Assembly (NCBI GenBank): GCA_016926575.1
Contig: JAFGOJ010000233.1
Location: 1 to 11,938, forward strand
Reading direction: 5' to 3'
Origin: Anaerolineae bacterium
GTDB lineage: Bacteria > Chloroflexota > Anaerolineae > B4-G1 > DUEL01
Length of the DNA stretch: 11,938 bases
Shown: positions 1 through 6,080 of the stretch, in pieces
Position numbering within the stretch: the first letter of the stretch is position 1
Layout of the letters: each line of letters starts with the position of its first letter
The notes under the pieces: generated by a model
What the model was told of the DNA's origin: nothing
The model's input: the letters and a program-made list of their open reading frames with translations, nothing else
The model's database searches: none
Translations under genes and position numbers: made by a program

Positions 1-113
1 CGCGAAAAGGGGAAGTGGGGGTTTTGCGGGCGGCTTCGCCGCCCGCAAAACCCCCTGCTCTCCCCTTGACGCGCCAAGCACGTCACTGCCAGGCGCACAG
101 CCTGAGCAGTTGC
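1..113. repeat. Palindromic MITE-like repeat, copy A (cut by the window start)
   Basis: This is the most complete right part of an element that recurs at 1768-1834 and 4476-4580. Its core is a perfect 18-bp inverted repeat (17-34 with 38-55) around a 3-nt TTC loop. Positions 4-31 match copy B at 1807-1834 in 27 of 28 bases. Positions 45-113 match the right part of copy C with scattered substitutions. The right end, read as its reverse complement, begins GCAACTGCTCAG, which matches the left end of copy B (GTAACTGCTCAG), so the element has terminal inverted repeats. No T-run follows the hairpin, so it is not a typical terminator. No coding frame is apparent. The left end lies outside the window. 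Confidence 0.75.
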
Positions 114-154
114 GTGCATTATAGCATTTTTCCCTTGCTGGGTAAAGCCGACCA

Positions 155-182
155 TTGACAGACTCATCGCAAACGCTATAAT
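155..182 (+). promoter_or_regulatory. Consensus sigma70-type promoter of the GT4 gene
   Basis: TTGACA (155-160) and TATAAT (177-182) are both perfect consensus hexamers, separated by 16 nt. Transcription would be expected to start about 7 nt past the -10 box, at or next to position 189, which is the first base of the GTG start codon. No Shine-Dalgarno precedes that GTG. The layout therefore predicts a leaderless mRNA. The hexamers are seen directly; the start site is inferred. Confidence 0.8.
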
Positions 183-188
183 GACGCT

Positions 189-1301
189 GTGAAGATCGGA
201 ATCGACGCGCGCATGCTCGCCTACCGGCGGGGCGGTATCGCCAGCTACATCGCTCACCTGCTGCCGGCTCTGGCGCAGGTCGAGGCGGGGTTTGCATACC
301 GCGTGCTGCGCCACCGGCGCGACCGGACCACGCAAGAGGCCGGCCCCCACTTCCGGCGCGCAACGCTGTGGACACCCTGCCATCACCGGTTCGAGCGCTG
401 GACGCTGGGCATCGAGCTGAAGCGTCTGCGGCTGGACTTGCTACACAGCCCCGATTTCATCCCCCCGGCCTGTGGCGCGCGACGGTTCGTGATCACCGTC
501 CACGACCTCAACTTCCTCTACTATCCACAGTTTTTGACCGCCGAGAGCCAGCGCTACTACGCGGGTCAAATCGAGTGGGCCGTTCGGCGCGCCGCGCACA
601 TCCTGGCCGACTCGGAAGCCACGCGCCAGGACCTCGTCCGCCTCTTAAGCGTCCCCGCCGAACGGGTCACCACCGTCCACCTGGCCGCCGACCCCACGTT
701 CGGGCGCGCCGACGCAGCTCGCCTGCGGCAGACGTTGGCGCAGTACGACCTGACGCCGGGATACATCCTCTTCGTGGGCACGCTGGAACCGCGCAAAAAC
801 GTGCCCGGTTTGCTGGCAGCCTACCACATCCTACGGGATCGGGGGGAGGTGACGGCCCCACTGGTGGCCGTCGGCGGGCGGGGATGGCTATACGAAGAGA
901 CGTTCGAGACGGTGGAAACGCTGAACCTGGCCGCGCACGTGCGGTTTCTTCACGACGTGCCCAACGCCGACCTGCCCGCACTCTACACCGGCGCGGCGCT
1001 CCTGACCACGCCTTCGTTCTACGAGGGGTTCGGGCTGCCGGCGCTGGAAGCGATGGCCTGCGGCACGCCCGTGGTGATCTCCAACCGTGGCTCGCTCCCC
1101 GAGATCGTCGGGGGGGCAGGTGTCGAGGTCGATCCCGAAGAGCCGGAGGCCATCGCTGCGGGGATCGCTGCGGTGTTGGGGGATCCAGACCTGCGCGCCC
1201 GGCTGGTACAGGCCGGGTCGGCCCGCGCGGCCCAGTTCACATGGCAAGAAACGGCTCGCAAGACCGTGGAAGTCTACAGAGGGGTGTTGGGAAGCGGGTA
1301 G
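189..1301 (+). CDS. GT4 family glycosyltransferase (GT-B fold)
   Basis: The 370-aa protein is predicted to be a cytoplasmic retaining glycosyltransferase that moves a sugar from a nucleotide-sugar donor to an envelope or polysaccharide acceptor. The N-terminal Rossmann half opens with KIGIDARML and a glycine-rich GGIASY loop (residues 15-20), with HD at 105-106. The C-terminal half has the GTLEPRKN strand-loop (197-204) and the EX7E signature E279-E287 inside YEGFGLPALE, followed by ACGTPVV, all typical of mannosyl- or glucosyltransferase-like GT4 enzymes. The length is normal and no residue is missing. The start is GTG with no Shine-Dalgarno, lying just behind a perfect promoter. The stop is 4 nt from the end of the convergent DUF3307 gene. 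The sugar and acceptor cannot be read from the sequence, and no other polysaccharide genes adjoin it. Confidence 0.93.
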   Translation: MKIGIDARMLAYRRGGIASYIAHLLPALAQVEAGFAYRVLRHRRDRTTQEAGPHFRRATLWTPCHHRFERWTLGIELKRLRLDLLHSPDFIPPACGARRFVITVHDLNFLYYPQFLTAESQRYYAGQIEWAVRRAAHILADSEATRQDLVRLLSVPAERVTTVHLAADPTFGRADAARLRQTLAQYDLTPGYILFVGTLEPRKNVPGLLAAYHILRDRGEVTAPLVAVGGRGWLYEETFETVETLNLAAHVRFLHDVPNADLPALYTGAALLTTPSFYEGFGLPALEAMACGTPVVISNRGSLPEIVGGAGVEVDPEEPEAIAAGIAAVLGDPDLRARLVQAGSARAAQFTWQETARKTVEVYRGVLGSG

Positions 1302-1305
1302 CTCG

Positions 1306-1692
1306 TTACAACGCCGCGAGAAGCGCGAACAGCGCGACGAAAACGACGTGCAGCACCTGGTCGGCCCACACCTTCACGTAGACCGGTTCGTCTTGGATGT
1401 GCTTGAAGACCCTGCACCACCAGGCAATCGGCTTGCCGGTGTCGATCAGCATATGGATCACGCCGAGCAGCAGCGCCTTGGGCCAATCGAAAACGAAGAG
1501 CATACCCGCCGCACAGATCGCCCCGTGCACCCAAGCCGCCGGATGTGTCAACCGTTTCTTGTTGATCGCCATCCAATCGGTCTGCAATAGCCAATCCGTC
1601 ACCATGTGGGCAATCGTGCCCCACACCATTAGCTGGGTAGCTACGTGTATCGAAAAGCCTAATGCATCGCGCGTCAGTAAGGTTTCCATCAT
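1306..1692 (-). CDS. DUF3307 family small integral membrane protein
   Basis: This 128-aa, strongly hydrophobic protein has about three to four membrane segments (roughly residues 13-33, 53-70, 74-90 and 109-127). The family pattern of conserved polar residues is present: H29 and D33 in HMVTDWLLQT, H56, H80 and D84 in HMLID, and D111-Q112 with H115. These His/Asp pairs in membrane segments resemble a metal or catalytic site, but I know of no established function for DUF3307. The start is ATG at 1692; a second ATG follows directly at 1689. There is no Shine-Dalgarno, but a TATAAT box lies 9 nt upstream, so the mRNA may be leaderless. The gene is convergent with the GT4 gene (4-nt gap) and divergent from the prepilin peptidase. 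Confidence 0.8.
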   Translation of the reverse strand: MMETLLTRDALGFSIHVATQLMVWGTIAHMVTDWLLQTDWMAINKKRLTHPAAWVHGAICAAGMLFVFDWPKALLLGVIHMLIDTGKPIAWWCRVFKHIQDEPVYVKVWADQVLHVVFVALFALLAAL

Positions 1693-1701
1693 GCTTCAAT
1701 C

Positions 1702-1707
1702 ATTATA
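1702..1707 (-). promoter_or_regulatory. -10 box (TATAAT) of the DUF3307 gene
   Basis: A perfect TATAAT is read on the minus strand, ending 9 nt before the ATG at 1692. The expected transcription start is about 1695, leaving a leader of only a few bases. I found no convincing -35 hexamer at 15-18 nt spacing (the 17-nt position reads ACGGTT). The call rests on the -10 box and on the same spacing seen at the neighbouring divergent gene. Confidence 0.5.
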
Positions 1708-1767
1708 CGATGATTTGCACGACGAACCGTTTACGGAACATTACAATTGAGTTACTAAAGATGATTC

Positions 1768-1834
1768 GTAACTGCTCAGCTTACGCTTCGCAGTTGCCTT
1801 TCCCGCCGCGAAAAGGGGGAGTGGGGGTTTTGCG
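1768..1834. repeat. Palindromic MITE-like repeat, copy B (left part only)
   Basis: The copy begins GTAACTGCTCAGC and runs to TTTTGCG. The bases at 1772-1809 match copy C (4476-4513) at 37 of 38 positions. The bases at 1807-1834 match copy A at 27 of 28. Similarity then stops, just where copy A enters the second arm of its hairpin, so the right half is missing. The copy sits in the divergent spacer between the DUF3307 gene and the prepilin peptidase gene, and ends 16 nt before the latter's putative -35 box. Confidence 0.75.
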
Positions 1835-1850
1835 TGGTGGGGCATGGTGA

Positions 1851-1878
1851 TTGCAAGACCATTAGAACGGAGTATAAT
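1851..1878 (+). promoter_or_regulatory. Promoter of the A24 prepilin peptidase gene
   Basis: TTGCAA (1851-1856, 4 of 6 consensus) and a perfect TATAAT (1873-1878) are 16 nt apart. The expected transcription start is about 1885, and the ATG is at 1888. AGAGG at 1881-1885 is only 2 nt from the ATG, too close for a normal ribosome-binding site and perhaps not even fully transcribed. The mRNA should be leaderless or nearly so. This promoter also argues for the ATG at 1888 over an in-frame ATG at 1834. Confidence 0.65.
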
Positions 1879-1887
1879 GCAGAGGAT

Positions 1888-2637
1888 ATGGATCTACTAT
1901 TTGTCTTCACGCTCGGTATCGTCGTCGGCGCGCTGGTAAACCGGCTGGGGGCCGACCTGCCGGCCCGCCGCCCCATCCAGCGCCCCAACTGCCCCTACTG
2001 CGACGCACCGCGGCCCGTGATCCAATGGATCGCCCTACCAACGTACGTCGTCGGGAAAGGGCGCTGCCCCAATTGCGACGCAACCATCCCGATCCGCTAC
2101 CCGCTGGCCGAGCTGGCGTTGGGGTTCCTGTTCACCTTTCTCTATATGCGGTACGGCGCTACCCCGCAATTCACTTTCTACGCGCTCTACACGACCATCC
2201 TGGTGCTGATCACAATCACCGATCTGGAGCGGCGGCTGATCCTCAACGTGGTCACGTTCCCGGCGATGGTGTTGGCGCTGGTGGGTTCATTCTTCGTCCC
2301 CGGCATCACCTGGAAGAGCGCGCTTCTGGGTGGCGCAATCGGCTACGTGACGTTCTACATCCTGGCGTTGGTGGGAAACCTGAGCGTCGGCCCGGGGGCA
2401 TTGGGCGGCGGTGACGTGACGCTGGCTGCGTTCGTGGGAATGATCACCGGCTTCCCGCTGGTCGTCGAGGCCCTGCTCCTGGCAATCCTCAGCGGGGGAA
2501 TCATCAGCCTGCTATTGGTGCTGACGAAGGTGCGCTCGATGCGGGATTACATCCCCTACGGCCCATTCCTGGTGCTGGGGGGATGGGTGACGCTGATTTG
2601 GGGCGTCCAGATCGGAATCTGGTTTTTCGCACGCTAA
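1888..2637 (+). CDS. A24 family prepilin peptidase (type IV leader peptidase)
   Basis: This 249-aa inner-membrane aspartic protease is predicted to cleave the leader of type IV prepilins or pseudopilins; full-length members also N-methylate the new N-terminus. The cytosolic loop carries two zinc-type CxxC pairs, C35-C38 and C60-C63, as in methylating full-length enzymes. The catalytic aspartates are D112 in TDLERRLILN and D176 in GGGDVTLA, the usual GxGD motif, and PYGPFL lies near the C-terminus. About seven to eight hydrophobic segments are visible. The start at 1888 (MDLLFVF) puts a hydrophobic helix at the N-terminus. An upstream in-frame ATG at 1834 would add 18 polar residues encoded by the promoter region. 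No pilin or pilus assembly gene is in the window, so its substrates lie elsewhere. PilD-like, but a pseudopilin or flagellin-type role is not excluded. Confidence 0.92.
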   Translation: MDLLFVFTLGIVVGALVNRLGADLPARRPIQRPNCPYCDAPRPVIQWIALPTYVVGKGRCPNCDATIPIRYPLAELALGFLFTFLYMRYGATPQFTFYALYTTILVLITITDLERRLILNVVTFPAMVLALVGSFFVPGITWKSALLGGAIGYVTFYILALVGNLSVGPGALGGGDVTLAAFVGMITGFPLVVEALLLAILSGGIISLLLVLTKVRSMRDYIPYGPFLVLGGWVTLIWGVQIGIWFFAR

Positions 2638-2641
2638 AACG

Positions 2642-2674
2642 ATCTTCCCGGAAGCTGGCAGCTTCCGGGAAGAT
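2642..2674. terminator. Hairpin terminator between convergent genes
   Basis: ATCTTCCCGGAAGCTG (2642-2657) is perfectly complementary to 2659-2674. A realistic fold is a 14-bp stem with a TGGCA loop. It starts 4 nt after the prepilin peptidase stop and lies 14 nt beyond the rocD stop. Read on the minus strand the stem is followed by CGTTTTAG, a short T-run, so it best fits a rho-independent terminator for rocD. On the plus strand there is no T-run after the stem, though the hairpin could still protect the 3' end of that transcript. Confidence 0.7.
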
Positions 2675-2688
2675 GAGGGACACGCCGA

Positions 2689-3891
2689 CTAGAGCGTCAT
2701 CAGCACGTCTTCGATGTGACCCAGCGCCCAGTCGATCTCCTCGCGCGAGGCGACCAGCGGCGGCGCGAAGCGAATCACGGTATGGTGGGTCTCCTTGCAC
2801 AGCAGGCCGCGCTCCTTCAGCGCCTCGCAGAAGCGACGCGCGCCGCCGGCCTCCGGCGTCAACTCCACGCCGATCAACAGCCCCTTGCCGCGCACTTCTT
2901 GAATGTTGTCACTCTCCAGGCGCTTCAGCCGGCCCATGAAATATTCGCCCAATTCGGCGGCGCGGTCGATCAGCCCTTCGTCCACCAGCACGTTGAGCGC
3001 CTCGCGCGCTACAGCGCAGCCCAGCGGGTTGCCGCCGAAGGTGGAACCGTGGTCGCCGGGCTGGAACACCCCCAGCACCTCCCGCGAGGCCAGCATCGCG
3101 GAGACGGGATAGAACCCGCCGGAGAGCGCCTTGCCGATGATCACCACGTCCGGATGCACGTCTTCCCAGTCGCAGGCGAAGAGCTTGCCCGCGCGGCCCA
3201 AGCCGGTCTGGATCTCGTCGGCGATAAAGAGCACATTGTGACGCGCGCAGATGTCGCGCACCTGACGCAGGTACCCCTCCGGCGGCACGATCACGCCACC
3301 CTCGCCTTGAATCGGCTCGACGATGAACGCGGCCGTGTTGGGCGTGATCGCAGCCTCCAGCGCCGCCGCGTCGCCGTAGGGCACGGTGACGAACCCCGGC
3401 GTGAGCGGCCCGAAGTGCGCGCTGTACTGCAATTCGGTAGAAAACGTGACGATCGTAATCGTGCGTCCGTGGAAATTGCCCGCGCAGGCGATGATCTCGG
3501 CCTCGCCGTCGGGGATGCCCTTGACGGTATAGCCCCACTTGCGCGCGGCTTTCAACGCCGTCTCCACCGCCTCGGCCCCCGAGTTCATCGGCAACACCAT
3601 CTCGTAGCCCGACAGCTCGCACAGCTCCCGCTCCAGCAGCGGCAGCTGGTCGTTGCGAAACGCGCGCGAGGTCAGCGTCAGCCGCTGCGCCTGATCGATC
3701 ATGGCCCGCAAGATGCGCGGGTGACAGTGCCCCTGGTTGACCGCAGAGTAGGCGCTGAGGAAGTCCATGTACTTCTTCCCATCGACGTCCCACACCCACA
3801 CGCCCGCCGCACGCTCGATGACCACGTCCAACGGCTTGTAGTTGTGCGCCCCGTAAGTCTCCTCCAGTTGAATATAATCCTGCGTGTTCAT
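2689..3891 (-). CDS. rocD: Ornithine aminotransferase (ornithine-oxo-acid transaminase)
   Basis: The 400-aa class III PLP-dependent aminotransferase transfers the delta-amino group of ornithine to 2-oxoglutarate, giving glutamate-5-semialdehyde, which links arginine/ornithine and proline metabolism in the cytosol. The N-terminus YGAHNYKPLDVV and the block FLSAYSAVNQGHCHP (residues 44-58) are characteristic of ornithine aminotransferase rather than acetylornithine or GABA aminotransferase. PLP-site residues include SGAEAVE (104-110), F140-H141, D225 in ADEIQTG, and the Schiff-base lysine K254 in GKALSGG; T284 lies in GSTFGGNPL. The start is ATG at 3891 with AAGAAGG 8 nt upstream. The longer open frame up to 4065 overlaps cysC and is not credible. 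It lies 13 nt behind cysC, so the two are probably cotranscribed, and a hairpin terminator follows. Confidence 0.95.
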   Translation of the reverse strand: MNTQDYIQLEETYGAHNYKPLDVVIERAAGVWVWDVDGKKYMDFLSAYSAVNQGHCHPRILRAMIDQAQRLTLTSRAFRNDQLPLLERELCELSGYEMVLPMNSGAEAVETALKAARKWGYTVKGIPDGEAEIIACAGNFHGRTITIVTFSTELQYSAHFGPLTPGFVTVPYGDAAALEAAITPNTAAFIVEPIQGEGGVIVPPEGYLRQVRDICARHNVLFIADEIQTGLGRAGKLFACDWEDVHPDVVIIGKALSGGFYPVSAMLASREVLGVFQPGDHGSTFGGNPLGCAVAREALNVLVDEGLIDRAAELGEYFMGRLKRLESDNIQEVRGKGLLIGVELTPEAGGARRFCEALKERGLLCKETHHTVIRFAPPLVASREEIDWALGHIEDVLMTL

Positions 3892-3904
3892 TTTGTCCGC
3901 CTTC

Positions 3905-4438
3905 TTAAATGTAGCCGTTCTGTTCCAGGTAACCCAGGATGATTGCCGCGCTCTCCTCCGGCGTCTCTTGCGCAGTGCGAATGACGATTTCCGGGTGCTC
4001 CGGCGCTTCGTAGGGATCGGACACGCCGGTGAAGTTGGGGATTTGCCCGGCCAATGCTTTGGCATACAGCCCCTTCACATCCCGCGCCGCGCACTCTTCG
4101 ACGGAACACTCGACGTAAACCTCGATGAACTCGCCGATCTCCTCCCGGCTGATCTGGCGCTGCGCCCGGTAAGGGGAGATGAACGAGCACAGAACCGCCA
4201 CACCGTTGCGGGTGAGCAGCTTGGCCACGAACGTCACCCGTTCGATGTTCTTGTCGCGGTCTTCCTTGCTGAAGCCCAAATCCCGCGTCAGCCCCTGGCG
4301 GACGATGTCGCCGTCCAATGGCTCGACCTTCAGGCCGCGCTGGCGCAGTTCGCGCTCCACGATCCTGGAAACCGTCGTCTTGCCCGATCCCGAAAGACCG
4401 GTAAACCAAAGCGTAAACCCACGTTGACTACTGCTCAA
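3905..4438 (-). CDS. cysC: Adenylylsulfate (APS) kinase
   Basis: The 177-aa cytosolic kinase phosphorylates adenosine 5'-phosphosulfate with ATP to give PAPS, used for sulfate assimilation or sulfotransfer. It has the P-loop GLSGSGKT (residues 14-21), LDGD (41-44) followed by a TRDLGFS stretch, SPYR (88-91) at the phosphoacceptor-type serine, and the lid KGLYAKALAG followed by DPYEAPEHPE (141-150), all family hallmarks. I place the start at TTG 4438 because AAGGAG lies 8 nt upstream and the protein then begins about 13 residues before the P-loop, normal for stand-alone CysC. A longer frame reaches an ATG at 4576 but would translate the repeat element, giving an arginine- and glycine-rich tail with no family counterpart. 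No sulfurylase (cysND or sat) is adjacent. Downstream rocD follows after 13 nt. Confidence 0.93.
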   Translation of the reverse strand: MSSSQRGFTLWFTGLSGSGKTTVSRIVERELRQRGLKVEPLDGDIVRQGLTRDLGFSKEDRDKNIERVTFVAKLLTRNGVAVLCSFISPYRAQRQISREEIGEFIEVYVECSVEECAARDVKGLYAKALAGQIPNFTGVSDPYEAPEHPEIVIRTAQETPEESAAIILGYLEQNGYI

Positions 4439-4446
4439 AGCTCTTT

Positions 4447-4452
4447 CTCCTT
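4447..4452 (-). promoter_or_regulatory. Ribosome-binding site fixing the cysC TTG start
   Basis: AAGGAG read on the minus strand ends 8 nt before TTG at 4438. It is the only strong Shine-Dalgarno in the region, and no ATG or GTG in frame is better placed. It outweighs the ATG at 4576, which lies inside the repeat element. Confidence 0.7.
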
Positions 4453-4475
4453 CGAAGAATTTAGATTCACTTTCT

Positions 4476-4580
4476 CTGCTCAGCTTACGCTTCGCAGTTG
4501 CCTTCCCCGCCGCAAAACCCCCTGTTCTCCCTTCGACGCGCCAAGCATGTAACTGCCAGGTACACAGCCGGAGCAATTAC
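4476..4580. repeat. Palindromic MITE-like repeat, copy C (internal deletion)
   Basis: The left 38 bp (4476-4513) match copy B at 37 positions. The element then jumps directly to the right half known from copy A: GCAAAACCCCC, then CGACGCGCCAAGCA, and ends GAGCAATTAC. The left arm of the central palindrome is missing, which fits a deletion between the short similar runs CCGCCGC and CGCCGCCCGC. The right terminus (reverse complement GTAATTGCTC) preserves the terminal inverted repeat. It fills the spacer between the tsaC-like gene and cysC. Its translation accounts for the spurious N-terminal extension of cysC. Confidence 0.75.
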
Positions 4581-4590
4581 AAATCGCTCG

Positions 4591-5223
4591 CTAAAGCACT
4601 CCGGCACGCCGGAGTGTCATCAGGATCGCATCCTCAGACACTGCCCCCGCGCGCAGGACGGTAGGAGGCCAGGTGGTGCAATCGAGCACTGTCGAAGGCA
4701 CCCCCGCGCCGCGCCGCCCGCCGTCCAAAACGAGCTCGACCCGCCCGCGCAACTGCTCCAACACGCCCTCGGCAGAGAGCGCGGCAGGTTCCCCGGAACG
4801 GTTGGCGCTGGTCACCGCCAGGACGCCCCCCGCCGCCAGCAGCAGATCGAGCGTCACCTGCAAATTGGGGACGCGCACCCCTACTTTCGGGCCCTGGCTG
4901 ACTTTCTCGCTGACCGCCTCGGTTTTGGGGACGACCAGGGTCAACCCACCGGGCCAGAAGCGACGCACAAGCGATTGGACGTTCTCGGGCAAGACGGCTA
5001 CTTGCGACACGAACGCGCCCGAAGCCAGCAACAACGCGATAGGCCGGCTGGCACTGCGCCCCTTCACCTTGTAGATTCTATCGATCGCCAGCGGATTCAT
5101 CGGCAGCGCCGCCAGTCCGTAGACCGTGTCGGTGGGGAAAGCGACCAGGCCGCCCGCCGCCAAGACCTCGACGGCGCGCTCTAGCGCCCCTGCCTCATCG
5201 ATACGCACGACTTTCGTCCCCAC
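4591..5223 (-). CDS. tsaC: L-threonylcarbamoyladenylate synthase (TsaC/Sua5/YrdC family)
   Basis: The 210-aa cytosolic enzyme condenses threonine, bicarbonate and ATP into threonylcarbamoyl-AMP, the first step of t6A modification at position 37 of ANN-decoding tRNAs. Visible motifs are PTDTVYGL (residues 30-37), KVKGR (52-56) followed by SASRP, FWPGGLT (89-95), TSANRSGEP (138-146) and PSTVLD (176-181), which together form the nucleotide and threonine pocket. At 210 residues it is essentially a YrdC domain and lacks the extra C-terminal domain of full Sua5 proteins, so tsaC is the better symbol. The start is GTG at 5223, 8 nt behind the prmC stop, with AGGGG about 5 nt before it. It is the third gene of the prfA-prmC-tsaC translation cluster. 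Confidence 0.92.
   Translation of the reverse strand: MGTKVVRIDEAGALERAVEVLAAGGLVAFPTDTVYGLAALPMNPLAIDRIYKVKGRSASRPIALLLASGAFVSQVAVLPENVQSLVRRFWPGGLTLVVPKTEAVSEKVSQGPKVGVRVPNLQVTLDLLLAAGGVLAVTSANRSGEPAALSAEGVLEQLRGRVELVLDGGRRGAGVPSTVLDCTTWPPTVLRAGAVSEDAILMTLRRAGVL
4597..4616 (-). terminator. Possible terminator hairpin at the end of the prfA-prmC-tsaC unit
   Basis: Read on the minus strand, CACTCCGG and CCGGAGTG pair around a CGTG loop (8 bp). The hairpin overlaps the last codons of the tsaC gene and is followed by CTTTAG, a weak T-run that includes the stop codon. It could end the translation-gene transcript before cysC. The weak T-run makes this tentative. Confidence 0.35.
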
Positions 5224-5231
5224 GTTTTCCC

Positions 5232-6074
5232 CTACCTCACCGTCTCAGGAAAGGCAACTTCCAGAACGCGGTCTCGCCCGGCCCAATCGACGTGCAGCAG
5301 CACTTCCGCCGCAGGCAGCGCCGCGCGCGCCAGCCTCACCGCGTCCATACCTTGAGCCGCGCCAATCTCCACGAACATACTGCCACCCGGCCGCAGCACC
5401 TCGGGGGCCGCGCGTACCAACCGGCGCACCACGTCCAGCCCATCCGCCCCACCCCACAAAGCCAGGCGCGGTTCATGTACGCGCACCGAATCGGGCAACG
5501 ACGCCCACTCCGATTCCGCCACGTAGGGCGGGTTGGAGACCAGTACGTCGGCCAGGCCCTTGAAGGGGCGCGCCAGGTCGGCCTGCACCAGGCACACGCG
5601 CTCGTGAACGCCATGGCGACGCGCGTTGGCCTGCGCCACGCGCAGCGCCGCCGCCGAGACATCCGTCGCGTAGACCCGAGCCGCGGGCAAGTGCGCCGCC
5701 AGTGCCACGGCGACGCAACCGCTGCCCGTCCCCACGTCGAGAACCAGCCGCGGCGCGCGCGCCAGCGCCAGGTCCACTAGCAGTTCGGTCTCCGGGCGGG
5801 GGATCAGCACATCGGGAGTGACCGCTATATCGAGGCCGTAAAACGGCGCGCGTCCGACGAGGTAGGGCAACGGGTAGTTCTCACGCCGACGGTCGATCAG
5901 ATGCCAGTATAGAGCACCCTGGTCGACTGCCACCCTCCGCTCCGGGTAGGCCAGCAGCGTGACGCGCGGCACGTCCATCGCGTGAGAAAGAAGCAGCTCC
6001 GCCTCCGTGCGCGGGGCGTCGGTAACAGCCCGCAAATACGCGCTCCCTTCGAGCAAGCAGTCCGACACGCGCAT
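5232..6074 (-). CDS. prmC: Peptide chain release factor N5-glutamine methyltransferase
   Basis: The 280-aa class I SAM-dependent methyltransferase methylates the glutamine of the GGQ motif in release factors 1 and 2, which raises termination efficiency. An N-terminal helical domain (about residues 1-80) recognises the factor. IPRPETE (91-97) is the family's conserved entry to the catalytic domain. DVGTGSGC (113-120) binds SAM, and NPPY (181-184) is the catalytic signature that holds the substrate glutamine; EPRLALWGGADGL is also typical. The length matches the family. The start is ATG at 6074, 6 nt behind the prfA stop, with GGAGGG inside the prfA 3' end. Its substrate gene directly upstream supports the assignment and suggests translational coupling. 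Confidence 0.95.
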   Translation of the reverse strand: MRVSDCLLEGSAYLRAVTDAPRTEAELLLSHAMDVPRVTLLAYPERRVAVDQGALYWHLIDRRRENYPLPYLVGRAPFYGLDIAVTPDVLIPRPETELLVDLALARAPRLVLDVGTGSGCVAVALAAHLPAARVYATDVSAAALRVAQANARRHGVHERVCLVQADLARPFKGLADVLVSNPPYVAESEWASLPDSVRVHEPRLALWGGADGLDVVRRLVRAAPEVLRPGGSMFVEIGAAQGMDAVRLARAALPAAEVLLHVDWAGRDRVLEVAFPETVR

Positions 6075-6080
6075 CGCCGC

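Noticed and set aside
17..55. The strong hairpin in repeat copy A as a rho-independent terminator
   Set aside because: Neither strand has a T-run after the stem. The sequence recurs as part of a repeat family.
181..192. A three-codon upstream frame (ATG ACG CTG TGA) whose stop overlaps the GTG start of the GT4 gene
   Set aside because: Its ATG lies partly in the -10 box, upstream of the predicted transcription start, so it should not be in the mRNA.
1834..1887. An earlier ATG for the prepilin peptidase, adding 18 residues
   Set aside because: The added residues would be encoded by the promoter itself, including TATAAT, and they are polar and precede an otherwise normal hydrophobic N-terminus.
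2716..3942. A 408-codon plus-strand open frame opposite rocD
   Set aside because: It mirrors a well-supported gene and its translation is Arg/Gln/His-rich with no recognisable motif, typical of antisense frames in GC-rich DNA.
3892..4065. A 58-residue N-terminal extension of ornithine aminotransferase
   Set aside because: It overlaps cysC, is rich in Arg, Lys and Ser, and is unlike the family. The ATG at 3891 has a Shine-Dalgarno and gives the family's normal length.
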